From NCBI RefSeq assembly GCF_010747475.1, contig NZ_VSLZ01000001.1, positions 558,001 through 622,000 on the forward strand: DNA of 64,000 nucleotides, written 5' to 3'. This DNA is from Halorussus sp. MSC15.2. GTDB taxonomy: Archaea > Halobacteriota > Halobacteria > Halobacteriales > Haladaptataceae. Positions 45,775 to 55,296 of the stretch are shown here, one piece after another. The notes under the pieces are model-generated. The model searched no databases. It worked only from the letters and a program-made list of their open reading frames with translations, and was not told the origin of the DNA. The translations under genes and the position numbers were made by a program. How positions within the stretch are numbered: position 1 is the stretch's first letter; each line of letters starts with the position of its first letter.

Positions 45775-47463
45775 ATGCCGACCGAACCGGAAACAGACTA
45801 CGACCCTTCTCTCGGGAACAAGTTCATTTTCGTCACCGGGGGCGTCATGTCGGGACTCGGCAAGGGCATCACGGCCGCCAGCACCGGCCGTCTGCTCGCC
45901 AACGCCGGGTTCGACGTGACCGCGGTCAAGATAGACCCCTATCTCAACGTGGACGCGGGGACGATGAACCCCTTCCAACACGGTGAGGTGTACGTCCTGA
46001 AGGACGGCGGCGAAGTGGACCTCGACTTGGGGAATTACGAGCGATTCCTCGACATCGACATGACGTTCGACCACAACGTCACGACGGGGAAGACCTACCA
46101 GCACGTCATCGAGAAAGAGCGCGCCGGGGATTACCTCGGGAAGACCGTCCAAATCATCCCGCACGTCACCGACGACATCAAGCGCCGCATCCGCGAGGCC
46201 GCCGAGGGCCACGACGTCTGCATCGTGGAAGTCGGCGGCACGGTGGGCGACATCGAGGGCATGCCGTTCCTCGAAGCGCTCCGCCAGTTCGCCCACGAGG
46301 AGGACGAGGACGACTTCCTCCTCACGCACGTCACGCTCGTCCCCTACTCCAAGAACGGCGAGCAGAAGACCAAGCCGACCCAGCACTCCGTGAAGGAACT
46401 GCGCTCTATCGGTCTCCAGCCCGACATTCTGGTCGGCCGGTGCGAGGACGAACTCGACCCCTCGACCAAGGAGAAGATAGCGCTGTTCTGCGACGTGCCG
46501 ACCGACGCGGTGTTCTCGAACCCCGACGTCGAGGACATCTACCACGTCCCGCTGATGGTCGAAGAGGAAGGACTGGACGAGTACGTGATGGACCGGTTCG
46601 ACCTCACCGACGACGCGCTCCCGCCCGAAGAGCGCGACAACACGTGGCGTGACCTCGTGACTCAGGATACCCACGGCGAGGTGGAAATCGCGCTCGTCGG
46701 GAAGTACGACCTCGAAGACGCCTACATGTCGGTCAACGAGGCGCTCAAGCACGCCGGACTGGAGAAGAGCGTCGACGTGAACGTCAGGTGGGTCGATTCC
46801 GAGAAGATGGCCGAGGACCACGAGGAGCGCCTCCACGGTGCCGACGGCATCGTCGTGCCCGGCGGATTCGGCTCACGCGGCACCGAGGGCAAAATCGAGG
46901 CCATCCGGTACGCCCGCGAGAACGGTGTGCCCTACCTCGGTCTCTGTCTGGGCTTCCAGCTCGCGGTCGTGGAGTACGCTCGGAACGTCCTCGGACTGGA
47001 GGGCGCTCACTCCGCGGAAATCGAGGCGGACACGCCCCACCCGGTCATCGACCTGCTGCCCGAGCAGTACGACCTCGAAGACCTCGGCGGGACGATGCGA
47101 CTCGGCGCTCACGAGACCGACATCGAGGCGGGGACGCTGGCCGAACAGGTCTACGGCAGCACCTCCTGCACCGAACGCCACCGCCACCGATACGAGGTCA
47201 ACCCCGAGTACTTCGACGAGTTCGAGGACTCGGACCTCGTGTTCTCAGGCGAGTCGGGCAACCGGATGGAGATACTCGAACTGGAGGGCCACCCGTACTT
47301 CTTCGGCACCCAGTTCCACCCCGAGTTCCGGTCGCGGCCGACCCGCGCGAGTCCGCCGTTCGTCGGACTCCTCGACGCGGTCCTCGACCGGCGCGACGGG
47401 CGTACTGACGAGAAAACGGATTCCGAAGCCGACGCGAACAACCCCGAGGAGGTCGAAGCCTGA
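45775..47463 (+). CDS. pyrG: CTP synthase
   Basis: A 562-residue CTP synthase that converts UTP to CTP with glutamine and ATP. The N-terminal synthetase domain has [20 protein letters not shown] and [22 protein letters not shown]. The C-terminal glutaminase has the nucleophile cysteine in [12 protein letters not shown] and the histidine/glutamate pair in [12 protein letters not shown]. The last 30 residues are an acidic extension. Start at the ATG at 45775 with gttttgaa about 26 bases upstream. Overlaps guaAb by one base. Confidence 0.97.
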   Translation: MPTEPETDYDPSLGNKFIFVTGGVMSGLGKGITAASTGRLLANAGFDVTAVKIDPYLNVDAGTMNPFQHGEVYVLKDGGEVDLDLGNYERFLDIDMTFDHNVTTGKTYQHVIEKERAGDYLGKTVQIIPHVTDDIKRRIREAAEGHDVCIVEVGGTVGDIEGMPFLEALRQFAHEEDEDDFLLTHVTLVPYSKNGEQKTKPTQHSVKELRSIGLQPDILVGRCEDELDPSTKEKIALFCDVPTDAVFSNPDVEDIYHVPLMVEEEGLDEYVMDRFDLTDDALPPEERDNTWRDLVTQDTHGEVEIALVGKYDLEDAYMSVNEALKHAGLEKSVDVNVRWVDSEKMAEDHEERLHGADGIVVPGGFGSRGTEGKIEAIRYARENGVPYLGLCLGFQLAVVEYARNVLGLEGAHSAEIEADTPHPVIDLLPEQYDLEDLGGTMRLGAHETDIEAGTLAEQVYGSTSCTERHRHRYEVNPEYFDEFEDSDLVFSGESGNRMEILELEGHPYFFGTQFHPEFRSRPTRASPPFVGLLDAVLDRRDGRTDEKTDSEADANNPEEVEA

Positions 47464-48380
47464 TGGTCAACACCGACGAATTCATCGACGAGAAGATAGC
47501 AGAGATTCGCGAACAGGTCGGCGACGCCGACGCCGTCATCGCCCTCTCGGGCGGCGTTGACTCCTCGACCGCGGCCGCGCTGGCCTACGAGGCGGTCGGC
47601 GACCAACTCACTCCGGTCTACGTGGATACCGGCCTGATGCGGAAGGGCGAGACCGACGAGATTCGAGAGACGTTCTCCTACATGGACAGCCTCCGCATCG
47701 TGGACGCGAAGGACCGCTTCCTCGACGCGCTCGCGGGCGTCACCGACCCCGAGGAGAAGCGCCACGTCATCGGCGAGCAGTTCATCCGAGAGTTCGAGAC
47801 CGTGGCCGAGGAGACGGGCGCGGAGTTCCTCGTGCAGGGGACCATCTACCCCGACCGCATCGAGAGCGAGGGGACCATCAAGTCCCACCACAACGTCGGC
47901 GGCCTGCCCGAGGTCGTGGACTTCGAGGGCATCGTGGAACCGATGCGCGACCTCTACAAGGACGAGGTCCGCGAGGTCGCCCGCGAACTCGACCTCGAAG
48001 AGATAATCTCCGAGCGCATGCCCTTCCCGGGTCCGGGCCTCGCGGTCCGCATCCTCGGCGAGGTCACCGACGAGAAACTGGAGGTCGCCCGCGAGGCGAC
48101 CCACGTCGTGGAAGAGGAGTTGGCGGAGTACGACCCGTGGCAGGCGTTCGCCGCGGTCCTCGGCAAGGCCACCGGCGTCAAGGGCGACAACCGCGTCCAC
48201 GGCTACGTGGTCTCGGTGCGCTCGGTCGAGAGTCGGGACGGGATGACCGCCCGCGCCCAAGAAATCGACTGGGAGACCCTCCAGCGCATCCAGAGCCGTA
48301 TCACCGGACAGAACGACAACGTCTCGCGAGTCGTCTACGACGTGACCCACAAACCGCCCGCGACCATCGAGTACGAGTGA
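47463..48380 (+). CDS. guaAb: GMP synthase ATP pyrophosphatase subunit
   Basis: A 305-residue subunit B of the split archaeal GMP synthetase, which adenylates XMP before amination to GMP. The PP-loop is [52 protein letters not shown], and the dimerisation end KPPATIEYE are family-typical. The amidotransferase subunit (guaAa) is not in the window. The ATG at 47463 shares one base with the pyrG stop, so the two nucleotide amination enzymes are cotranscribed. Confidence 0.96.
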   Translation: MVNTDEFIDEKIAEIREQVGDADAVIALSGGVDSSTAAALAYEAVGDQLTPVYVDTGLMRKGETDEIRETFSYMDSLRIVDAKDRFLDALAGVTDPEEKRHVIGEQFIREFETVAEETGAEFLVQGTIYPDRIESEGTIKSHHNVGGLPEVVDFEGIVEPMRDLYKDEVREVARELDLEEIISERMPFPGPGLAVRILGEVTDEKLEVAREATHVVEEELAEYDPWQAFAAVLGKATGVKGDNRVHGYVVSVRSVESRDGMTARAQEIDWETLQRIQSRITGQNDNVSRVVYDVTHKPPATIEYE

Positions 48381-48390
48381 CCCAGAGACG

Positions 48391-48711
48391 ATGAAGGCAA
48401 TCCTCGTCGGACCGGACGAAGACGGACTGGGCGACGCCCTCGAAGCAGAGGGCGTCGAACTGACGCGAATCGAGACCGTGGCGAACCGGCCCGCGCTCGA
48501 AGAGGCCGGAATCACCGACGCCGACACCCTCGTCCTGACCGAGACGGAGGGCGCGACCGCCATCCCCGTCGCCAAGGACCTCAACGAGGGCGTGCAGGTG
48601 GTCGTCTACACCGACGACGACTTGCCCGACTTCGCGCGCGGGCAGGCCGACCTCATCGTGGACCCCGCCCTGCTGTCGGCCGAGGCGGTGGCCGAGGAAC
48701 TGGCGGCCTGA
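48391..48711 (+). CDS. Small Rossmann-like protein cotranscribed with guaAb
   Basis: A 106-residue acidic protein that starts ten bases after guaAb. MKAILVGPDEDGLGDALEAEGVEL, DTLVLTETEGATAIPVAKDLN and VVVYTDDDLPDFARGQADLIVDP suggest a single Rossmann-like alpha/beta fold of the TrkA-N type, but the nucleotide-binding glycine pattern is incomplete. I recall similar haloarchaeal proteins next to guaAb (a DUF7126-type family), without defined function. A regulatory role in purine synthesis is only a guess. Confidence 0.78.
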   Translation: MKAILVGPDEDGLGDALEAEGVELTRIETVANRPALEEAGITDADTLVLTETEGATAIPVAKDLNEGVQVVVYTDDDLPDFARGQADLIVDPALLSAEAVAEELAA

Positions 48712-48729
48712 GACGCCAGCGACCCCGCT

Positions 48730-49362
48730 CTACTCTTGCGGTTCTTCCAACCGGGCCTCGAACAGCGGTTTCTGCGCCTCGTCGTCGGCCAGTTCGTCGG
48801 TCGCGCGCCACTCTCCGACGACGACGAATCCCGCGTCTCTCAACTGTGACTTCGTCGCCTCGGCTCCCGCGATGTCCCACTGCATCTCGACGCCGCTGTC
48901 CAACCAGTCGGGGTTCTTCCCGGACCACTCGTCGATGCCCTCCGTCAGCAGCACGCGCCCGCCGGGCCGGAGGACGCGCGCGAACTCCTCGACGACAGTT
49001 TGGTGGTCGTCGAGGGGCACGTGAATCAGCGAGTGGTAGGCGGTCACGGCGTCGAAGGCGTCGTCGCGGAACGGGAGTGCGGTCATGTCGCCCCGGACGA
49101 GCGGTACACTGGGCACGTTCCCGCGCGCGAGTCCGAGTTGCTCGCGCGAGAAGTCGAGACCCACCGGGTCGGCCGACTCGGCGAGTCGCCGCAGCACCGG
49201 CGTCCCTTGACCGCACCCGGCGTCCAGCACGCGAGGACTGTTCGGTAGGTCACTGAGGAACGCCGCCAGAATCTCCACTCCGCGACCCCGCTCGGACCGC
49301 TCGGCGGCGTACGTCTCTGCCATCTCGTCGTAGGCGCGACGAACCGCGTCTCTGTCGCTCAT
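48730..49362 (-). CDS. Class I SAM-dependent methyltransferase
   Basis: A 210-residue methyltransferase of the UbiE/type 11 group. It has motif I RVLDAGCGQGTPVL (about residues 44-57), DFSREQLGLA, and DMTALPFRDDAFDAVTAYHSLIHV. The substrate is unknown; the compact size suggests a small-molecule methylase. Start at the ATG at 49362. It ends 18 bases from the convergent gene at 48391-48711. Confidence 0.88.
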   Translation of the reverse strand: MSDRDAVRRAYDEMAETYAAERSERGRGVEILAAFLSDLPNSPRVLDAGCGQGTPVLRRLAESADPVGLDFSREQLGLARGNVPSVPLVRGDMTALPFRDDAFDAVTAYHSLIHVPLDDHQTVVEEFARVLRPGGRVLLTEGIDEWSGKNPDWLDSGVEMQWDIAGAEATKSQLRDAGFVVVGEWRATDELADDEAQKPLFEARLEEPQE

Positions 49363-49426
49363 CGGTTCGAGGCACTCGCTCGTCGCACGTAAGCCTCAGG
49401 GGAGTGTGAGACGGTCTCTCAACCAG

Positions 49427-50122
49427 CTACACTCGCTCGGATAGCTCCCGCAGTCGCTCGCTGCCTCCGCGCATGATGGGCGTGCCGTGGCCCATCGCGG
49501 CCGTCTCGAAGTCGGGCGCGTCGCCGGCCAACCGCCGAACGCTCCGATGCACCGCGTCGGTGTCGTAGCTCATCGCCCACGGCGAGGGTTCCAGTCGGCC
49601 GTCGCTCTCGCGAACGAGGTCGCCCAGAAACGCCACGCTCGGGTCCTCCGAGACGTAGACCGTGTGGCCGGGCGAGTGGCCCGGCGTGTGGTAGGCGGTG
49701 AAACTCCCGATTTCGTCGCCGTCTTCGACCGGTCTGATGGGGAGGTCGGGCACCGAGACGAGGGCGTCGCTCACTCGCTGGAGCAGTCCCTTGCGGTTTC
49801 GCCAGTCGGGCTTTCGGCGTCCGACCAGTATCTCGGCGTCGGCCCGGCCGACGTACACTGGCGCGTCGAGACCGAGTTTCGACAGCGCGCCGACGTGGTC
49901 CACGTCGTAGTGCGTGACGAGGACGCGCGCCACGTCGGCGACTCGATAGCCCGCCTCGCGGATGCCGTCCCGAATCTGGTCGGTGCTCCGGGGCGTTCCG
50001 GCGTCGACCAACACGAGATTGCCGTGGTCGTCCACGAGGTAGGCGTTGACGCCACCGAGGTCGAGCCACCAGACGCCCATTTCGGTTCCGGTGTCGGCTT
50101 CGAGTTGGGTCGCAGTTGCCAT
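49427..50122 (-). CDS. Metallo-beta-lactamase-fold hydrolase
   Basis: A 231-residue MBL-fold hydrolase. The metal-binding motif is VTHYDVDHVG (H-x-D-x-D-H, with Asp in place of the second His). Other ligands are YHTPGHSPGHTVY, FLGDLV and the C-terminal GHGTPI. The D for H change is seen in some MBL subgroups and does not by itself mean inactivity. The substrate is unknown, possibly a thioester or lactone. Confidence 0.88.
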   Translation of the reverse strand: MATATQLEADTGTEMGVWWLDLGGVNAYLVDDHGNLVLVDAGTPRSTDQIRDGIREAGYRVADVARVLVTHYDVDHVGALSKLGLDAPVYVGRADAEILVGRRKPDWRNRKGLLQRVSDALVSVPDLPIRPVEDGDEIGSFTAYHTPGHSPGHTVYVSEDPSVAFLGDLVRESDGRLEPSPWAMSYDTDAVHRSVRRLAGDAPDFETAAMGHGTPIMRGGSERLRELSERV

Positions 50123-50264
50123 ATCGAGTCATACGTTACCGTTCATCAAAGCACTGTCCCCCGCGAACTCGCCCCGACAGAAGAGTTCCCCTCCCGTGGT
50201 ACGGGCGCGTTCCCCCTACTGTCGAGCGGACACTTTTTTGTCCGTTCGGACCGCTGTTCCGAAC

Positions 50265-50483
50265 ATGGAGAACCGTTTCCCGTCCTCGGGGTCGATAAAC
50301 CGAACGCGGGCGGCGTTGGCCGTCCTGCCGTTCTTGGCGTTGGGACTGGCGGACGTCGTACTGTTACTCGCGTGGGGCGTCGACCCGCTCTGGGGGTTCG
50401 CTATCTTGCCGCCGATTCTGTTCGTGAGCGTGTTGGCGTGGATTGCGTTCTCGACGGGGTTCGTCGGCGAACATCGAACGTAA
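50265..50483 (+). CDS. Small two-helix membrane protein (72 residues)
   Basis: A 72-residue protein from the ATG at 50265. A ttttttg element at 50234-50240 is centred 28 bases upstream, so the short gene has its own promoter. Two helices: AALAVLPFLALGLADVVLLLA and GFAILPPILFVSVLAWIAFST, separated by WGVDPLW. The sequence looks conserved and haloarchaeal, but I cannot name the family. Confidence 0.75.
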   Translation: MENRFPSSGSINRTRAALAVLPFLALGLADVVLLLAWGVDPLWGFAILPPILFVSVLAWIAFSTGFVGEHRT

Positions 50484-50561
50484 CGAGACCGCGAACCGTA
50501 CGTCCGACTTCTCTCGGTTCAGTCCCTGCTTGAGCCTCCGCCGGGTCCCCTACGCGGCAGT

Positions 50562-50606
50562 TGAACTGTTCACGACCGTTCATCCCGGCAGTGAACGGAC
50601 CTGAAC
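50562..50606. repeat. Cluster of TGAAC/GTTCA half-sites
   Basis: Five copies in 45 bases: tgaac 50562, gttca 50568, gttca 50578, tgaac 50592, tgaac 50602. The first two form tgaac-t-gttca, and 50576-50598 is a seven-base inverted repeat (ccgttca / tgaacgg). This resembles a regulator-binding array. Confidence 0.5.
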
Positions 50607-50892
50607 CATCTGGACGGTCGCCCCGGTTGAAGTGGGACGCGGTCGTTGGAACTGATGCGGTCGTTGCGACCGGCGCACTGTCGTTTCCGCTCCCGGCGGT
50701 GCGCGTCCGACCGCAACCGCACATCCCGGCGCGACGAGCGACGACGCACACACCCGGCCGGCCGGACCCGCCCACCGGCCCGGTTTCCGTCAGCGCGACA
50801 GCCGACCGCCTCGGCGTCCGCTCGTCGTTCCTATCTAGCCGCGACAGAGGCACACGTCCGCACCCATCGACCGCCGCACTGCGCTATCCCTT

Positions 50893-50927
50893 GCGAACGA
50901 CGCGTTCGCCCCGCTTTTCTCGGGGCG
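50893..50927. repeat. Two overlapping hairpins
   Basis: Hairpin one is gcgaacg / cgttcgc (50893-50909). Hairpin two is cgcccc / ggggcg (50907-50927) with a U-rich loop. They share 50907-50909, so only one can form fully at a time. Confidence 0.45.
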
Positions 50928-51132
50928 ACCGCCTGGCCGGGTAGACCCGGTCCCGGCCGACTTCGATTCGACAGATAGTCCAGACTCGGCTCTCTCCGGT
51001 CTCTCGGTCGTGTCCCACGTTCCGCTACCGGACCGCGTACGGGACTGGTCGCGCTCGACACGGACCGTATCCGACTCCGCGACCCGCACGTTCGGACCGA
51101 ATTTTAAGGGCCGCCGTCGCGTTTGCCGAGGC

Positions 51133-51450
51133 ATGGCACTCGACCGCTATCCCGACCTCGACCCCGACGAGGGCGAGGTTCTCGACGCGGAACTGGCCGT
51201 GACCGACGACGTGCTAGTCAAGGCGTTCGCGCTCGGTCCCGGCGCAGAACTCTCGGCCCACGACCACGCCGACGCGACCAACGTCTTCCACGTCCTCGAC
51301 GGGGCGGTGACCGTGATACAGGGCGATGACGAGGAAGTCGTCGAGGCCCCGGGCGTGGTCCTCCACGAACGCGGCGCGGTCCACGGCGCGCGTAACGAGA
51401 CCGACGAAACCGCGGTGCTGACCGCGAGTCTGTGTCCGCTCCCGTCTTGA
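51133..51450 (+). CDS. Cupin-domain protein
   Basis: A 105-residue single cupin from the ATG at 51133. Motif one is AHDHADATNVFHVLDGAVTVI and motif two is GVVLHERGAVHGARN, giving His and Glu/Asp metal ligands in the usual places. Possible roles include a small isomerase, dioxygenase or ligand sensor; nothing near it helps decide. Promoter attttaa lies 29 bases upstream. Confidence 0.88.
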   Translation: MALDRYPDLDPDEGEVLDAELAVTDDVLVKAFALGPGAELSAHDHADATNVFHVLDGAVTVIQGDDEEVVEAPGVVLHERGAVHGARNETDETAVLTASLCPLPS

Positions 51451-51822
51451 GTCTCGACCGACCGGAACACGTCCCACAGTCGAGACGGCACGCTGCGCAA
51501 TCAAGGAGGACTGGAGCGCGTGACCTCGATTCTGCGTTGCTCGATATGCACGGACTACCGCCTGCTCGGTGTTTGGCTCAGCCCTCTCGGGGTAGTCGGA
51601 CTGGCGGTCCCGGCCCCGACTCCGGACGACCGCGCGAGGCGTCCGGTCGGGACTGGTCGCGCCTTCGTACTTGAACCTTGGCTGGGGAGCCACGATACGG
51701 TAACAACCACGAGTGACTCTTAGGGAGTACGTCTCTCCGCGCTTATCGAGCGTTCCCGCGGACTTCGAGCCGGTTCTGGTCGGAACTAACTTCCGCCGGG
51801 CGACCGAGACGCTTACACCAGA
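51451..51822. other. 372-base intergenic region with one doubtful small frame
   Basis: A 67-codon frame (GTG at 51520 to 51723) is preceded ten bases upstream by a strong Shine-Dalgarno-like aaggagg (51503-51509). Its start, TSILRCSICTDYRLLGVWL, contains a Cys-x-x-Cys pair, but the rest is low-quality sequence. The frame also holds a nested inverted repeat (ccggacg / cgtccgg). I do not call it as a gene. Confidence 0.3.
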
Positions 51823-52275
51823 ATGGACCGGATAGAGGCGACCCAGTTCACGGGACTGCTCGAACGCGGTATCACGATTCTCCAGACGGCGATAGCGGCG
51901 TTTCTGGTCGTCCTGCTCGTGCTCGGGGTCGTCAACCTCGGCATCGTCATCGGTCGGTCGATACTCGTCCGCGACGTGACCGACACGACGGCGACGCTCT
52001 CGCTCGTTCGGTCGAGCATCGACATCGTCCTCTATCTGTTCGTCATCGTCGAACTCTACCAGACGGTCGTCGCGTACGTGGAAGCCCAGAGCGTCGTCAT
52101 GGCGGTGATACACGCGGGTCTCATCGCGGTCGTGCGACAGATTATCACCTTCAAACCGGACGATTACGGTCCCACGGAGGCCATCACAATCGCCGGCGTC
52201 TACGTCGTCCTGCTGCTGGGTCTCCTCATCGGATTCTGGGTCGTTCACAGGGAGATAGACGAGGCGGCGGAGTGA
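51823..52275 (+). CDS. PsiE-like membrane protein
   Basis: A 150-residue protein with four membrane helices, near residues 18-45, 65-85, 95-112 and 125-145. The overall plan (LQTAIAAFLVVLLVLGVV; IDIVLYLFVIVELYQTVVAYVE; VIHAGLIAVVRQIITF; and the end helix) fits the phosphate-starvation-inducible PsiE family. The function of that family is unknown. Start at the ATG at 51823. Confidence 0.78.
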   Translation: MDRIEATQFTGLLERGITILQTAIAAFLVVLLVLGVVNLGIVIGRSILVRDVTDTTATLSLVRSSIDIVLYLFVIVELYQTVVAYVEAQSVVMAVIHAGLIAVVRQIITFKPDDYGPTEAITIAGVYVVLLLGLLIGFWVVHREIDEAAE

Positions 52276-52320
52276 GCCAGATACGGGGGCGAGACGAGTC
52301 GAGGGAAACGAGGTGGCCGG

Positions 52321-52842
52321 TCAGAGTTCGCGCTTCGTGTCCGGGTCCTCCAGTTCCCAGAGGTACTCCGGCAGGAACGCGTCCAGATTCTCGACGACTC
52401 GGCGCTCGCTCACGTTCATCCCCTCGCAGTGCTCCCACGCCTCGTCGCGGGTCGTGACCCGAATCTCGCCGTCTTCCAGAGATACCTCCAGCGGGAACAC
52501 CGAGCATCGCGTCGGTTTCCAGTCGTGTTCGGCGTGGAGTTCGCAGAGACCGTCTTCCCGGAGGAAGTAGCAGGCCGCCCCGTCGTCGGCGACGTGGTCG
52601 TCGCGGTCCTTCTCCTCCCGAATCACGAAGTCTTCCCCTCGGAACCGGGTCGTCGCCGCGCTAAGGTCCGCGCGCTCGGCGAGTTCGAAGAAGTCCTCGT
52701 CGTAGAGCAGGACGCCGTGGCGACAGCACCACGTACACTCCTCGACGCACTCGAAGGTGAGGGCCGGGTCGAACTCCACGATAGCCTCCCGTCCGGGGTA
52801 CACCTCGACTCGCGTCTCGCTCGCGGCGTCGTCCGCACTCAT
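52321..52842 (-). CDS. YkgJ-family cysteine-cluster protein
   Basis: A 173-residue protein with eight or so cysteines in the YkgJ/CxxCxxCC pattern: CVEECTWCCRHGVLL near residues 32-46, ACYF and GLCELHA mid-way, RCSVFP near 112-117. These probably bind a metal, zinc or an iron-sulfur cluster. Such proteins are common in archaea and bacteria without assigned function. Confidence 0.87.
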   Translation of the reverse strand: MSADDAASETRVEVYPGREAIVEFDPALTFECVEECTWCCRHGVLLYDEDFFELAERADLSAATTRFRGEDFVIREEKDRDDHVADDGAACYFLREDGLCELHAEHDWKPTRCSVFPLEVSLEDGEIRVTTRDEAWEHCEGMNVSERRVVENLDAFLPEYLWELEDPDTKREL

Positions 52843-53002
52843 CGGCCCACCCCCGGTCGGGCGCGTCGGTTCGGTCGCTCGCTCACGGTTCCGGTTCGGT
52901 CTGCGGCGCGCTAAAAGCGTTCGCTTCGCAGAGTGCCCGACGACTGCCGCAGAAAACGGTCGGACGACGGGCAGTCCGGACTGGAGGCGGTCTGACAGTG
53001 AC

Positions 53003-53620
53003 CTATCTGTCGTTCGTGGCCTCGCCCGTGCTCACACCGGGACCGGTCTGGATTTCGATACCCGGTACCTTGGTGGCCTCGACGCCGACGAGGTCGCCGG
53101 GACACTTGTCCACGCTGTTGACGATGAACGTCGTGCCGAGCGGGATGTTCGTGGGCTGATTCTCGACGAAGATGCTGTTGCGCTCGACCAACTGGGTCGC
53201 CTCCACGGTCGGGTTCCCGCCGAAGAACCCGACCATCCGACCCGCGTTCGCCCAGTCCACGATGATGCCTTCCCAGACGTTGAGTTGTTCCGGGGGCCAC
53301 TGGCCGCTGAAGTTGCAGTTGTCCACCGCGTCCACGTTCACGTCCTCTAGTGAGTCGGGACGGGTATCCTTCCGGTCGGTCATGATGATTATCTTCTGCC
53401 GGAGGTCCCCGCCGAGTCGTTCGGGGTACGGGAACACCATCCGGCGGACGTACAGCGGTCGCTCGCCACCGCCCTGTCCGTCTCCGCCTTGCCCGTCTCC
53501 GCCTTGCCCGTCTCCGTCCTGTCCGTCTCGGGCGGCCCACCCTGCGAAACCGAACGCTCCCACCGCGCTGTTCTTCAGGAAACTCCGCCGGTCGAGAGTC
53601 GTGTCGTGTTCGTCGTTCAT
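53003..53620 (-). CDS. Tat-exported protein with GDGQG repeats, function unknown
   Basis: About 205 residues from the ATG at 53620 (an ATG at 53641 is less likely). The twin-arginine signal DRRSFLKNSAVGAFGFAGWA is followed by four repeats of GDGQG (about residues 33-52), a likely flexible linker. The folded part includes RKIIIMTDRKDTRP-like strands (KIIIMTDRKDTRP), NVWEGIIVDWANAGRMVGFFGG, and TFIVNSVDKCPGDL. Two cysteines (NCNFSG and DKCPGD) could form a disulfide. No family is recognised. Confidence 0.78.
   Translation of the reverse strand: MNDEHDTTLDRRSFLKNSAVGAFGFAGWAARDGQDGDGQGGDGQGGDGQGGGERPLYVRRMVFPYPERLGGDLRQKIIIMTDRKDTRPDSLEDVNVDAVDNCNFSGQWPPEQLNVWEGIIVDWANAGRMVGFFGGNPTVEATQLVERNSIFVENQPTNIPLGTTFIVNSVDKCPGDLVGVEATKVPGIEIQTGPGVSTGEATNDR
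53477..53529. repeat. 15-base tandem repeat coding GDGQG
   Basis: About three and a half copies of a 15-base unit (cccgtctccgccttg), encoding the glycine-rich linker after the Tat signal. Only a few bases differ between copies, so copy number may vary between strains. Confidence 0.75.
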
Positions 53621-53688
53621 CTTCCCACCGTTGGGAGTCACAGTATCGACGTTCGTAACGGTTGTCGCCGCCGTCTGAAACGGGAATG

Positions 53689-53699
53689 ATTTAAATATA
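53689..53699 (+). promoter_or_regulatory. Promoter of the HemAT-like transducer
   Basis: atttaaatata, centred about 32 bases before the ATG at 53726, in an AT-rich stretch that stands out from the GC-rich surroundings. Confidence 0.65.
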
Positions 53700-53725
53700 A
53701 TACTCTACATGAAGTAAGTAATAAA

Positions 53726-55285
53726 ATGTCTGGAATATCCGATGAGACGGGACCGAGCGTCGTCTCGCCGGTGGAACTCGACGCCCGAAAATCGCTGGTC
53801 GGCTTCGATGCGGCCGACGCCGACGCGCTCTCGTCGCTCCCCTTCGACGAGCGAGACGGTGCGGTCACCGACCGACTCCGGGACGCGTACGCGTCCCGCG
53901 AGGACGTGGACGACGAACAGGCCGCGGCGCTTGCCAACCTCGGCGCGTCGCTGACCGACTTCGGTACGGGTTCGGCCGACTCCGGAGTCACCCGGACCGC
54001 CGGAGAGACGTACGATACCGACTTCTTCGCCGAACGGGGACGGTTCGGCGCGGCCCACGACGAAGTCGGTCTCCCACCGTCGGCGTATCTGTGCGGTCAC
54101 GCCCGGTGGTTCGAGGCGGTCCTCCCCGCGCTGCGAGAGACGCTGCAGACGGAGGTCGAACAGACCGTCAGAGAACTCGCGCCGAGCGCGACCGACGCGG
54201 AGACCGACGGCGGCGCGGTCGTCGGCGACGACTCGAAAGGCGACCGCATCGACGCGCTGGTCGAGCAGGTGGACGCCCGCGTCGGCGAGACGTTCGAACA
54301 GGTCGCGTCGCTGGCGAAACTGTTCGCGCTTGACGTCAGCGTCGGTCTCGACGCCTACGAACTCGACGACGCCGAGACGCGCTCGGAAGTCGAGGCGTTA
54401 CGCGAGGACACCGAACGACTGGAGCAGGAACTCGAACGCGCCGACGCTATTGGCGACCGGACTCGCGCGACCGTGGCGGACCTCGACGACTCGGCCGCGG
54501 AGGTCAACGCGAGCGCTCAGGAGATAAGCCAACTCACCGACGAGCAGTCCGACCAGATGAGCCAGATTGCCAGCGAAGTGTCCAAGCAGAGCGCCACCAT
54601 CGAGGAGATAGCGGCCAGCGCCGAGGAGGTCGGCGAGCAGAGTCGCGAGGCCCAGCAACTCGCCGAGGAGGGCCAGCAGCTCGGCCAGCGCGCCATCGAG
54701 GCGACCAGAGAGACCGACGAGACCCGCGAGAGCATCGTGGAGGACGCTCAGGCCCTTCAAGACGCAGTCGAGGAGATTGGCGACGCCGTGGACATGATAA
54801 ACGACGTGGCCGACCAGACCAACTTGCTCGCGCTGAACGCCTCCATCGAGGCCGCCCGCGCTGGCGAGGCGGGAGACGGCTTCGCGGTGGTCGCCGAGGA
54901 GGTCAAGACGCTCGCCGAGGAGTCACAGGACCGCGCCGCCGAAATCGAGTCGATGGTCGAGCGCATCGAGGACCGCGCCCAGAGCACCCTCGACAGCCTC
55001 GGCGAGAGCGAGCGGTCCATCGCCGACACCGTCGAAGCGGTCGAGCGGACGGGCGGCAAACTCGAACGCATCGTGGACGCCGCGACCGAGACCGCGACCG
55101 GGATGGGCGAAATCACCGACGCGACCGACCAGCAGGCCGCCAGCACCGAGGAGGTCGCGAGCATGATAGACGACGCCGCCGCGAAGGCCGACCGGGTGTC
55201 CGAGGAGGTGGACACCATCGCCGCCGCGACCGAGGAACAGGTGATGATGATATCCGAACTCGACGAGACGGTCTCGAAACTGTAG
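53726..55285 (+). CDS. Soluble globin-coupled chemotaxis transducer (HemAT-like)
   Basis: A 519-residue methyl-accepting transducer without membrane helices. Residues about 14-210 resemble the globin sensor of Hem[17 protein letters not shown] opens it and [20 protein letters not shown] places His111 at the proximal haem-binding position. Residues about 215-519 form the signalling coiled coil with the CheA/CheW-binding tip near 361-400 ([35 protein letters not shown]). It probably reports oxygen or another gas to the Che system. A haem role is inferred from alignment by eye. Confidence 0.9.
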   Translation: MSGISDETGPSVVSPVELDARKSLVGFDAADADALSSLPFDERDGAVTDRLRDAYASREDVDDEQAAALANLGASLTDFGTGSADSGVTRTAGETYDTDFFAERGRFGAAHDEVGLPPSAYLCGHARWFEAVLPALRETLQTEVEQTVRELAPSATDAETDGGAVVGDDSKGDRIDALVEQVDARVGETFEQVASLAKLFALDVSVGLDAYELDDAETRSEVEALREDTERLEQELERADAIGDRTRATVADLDDSAAEVNASAQEISQLTDEQSDQMSQIASEVSKQSATIEEIAASAEEVGEQSREAQQLAEEGQQLGQRAIEATRETDETRESIVEDAQALQDAVEEIGDAVDMINDVADQTNLLALNASIEAARAGEAGDGFAVVAEEVKTLAEESQDRAAEIESMVERIEDRAQSTLDSLGESERSIADTVEAVERTGGKLERIVDAATETATGMGEITDATDQQAASTEEVASMIDDAAAKADRVSEEVDTIAAATEEQVMMISELDETVSKL

Positions 55286-55296
55286 CCCGGCGCGCG

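Larger units (their letters stand above)
50484..51132. other. 649-base intergenic region rich in inverted repeats
   Basis: No convincing gene; the open frames here are Arg/Ser/Pro-rich shadows. It contains a cluster of five TGAAC/GTTCA sites (50562-50606), a pair of mutually exclusive hairpins (50893-50927), and the promoter attttaa at 51101-51107, centred 29 bases before the cupin gene. I see no tRNA, RNase P or SRP RNA signature. It is the longest gap in the window and could encode a small RNA. Confidence 0.5.

Noticed and set aside
50561-50944. A 127-codon plus-strand frame in the large gap
   Set aside because: Composition is Arg/Pro/Ser-rich with no domain, and it has no promoter or conserved start; the overlapping minus-strand frame is equally poor.
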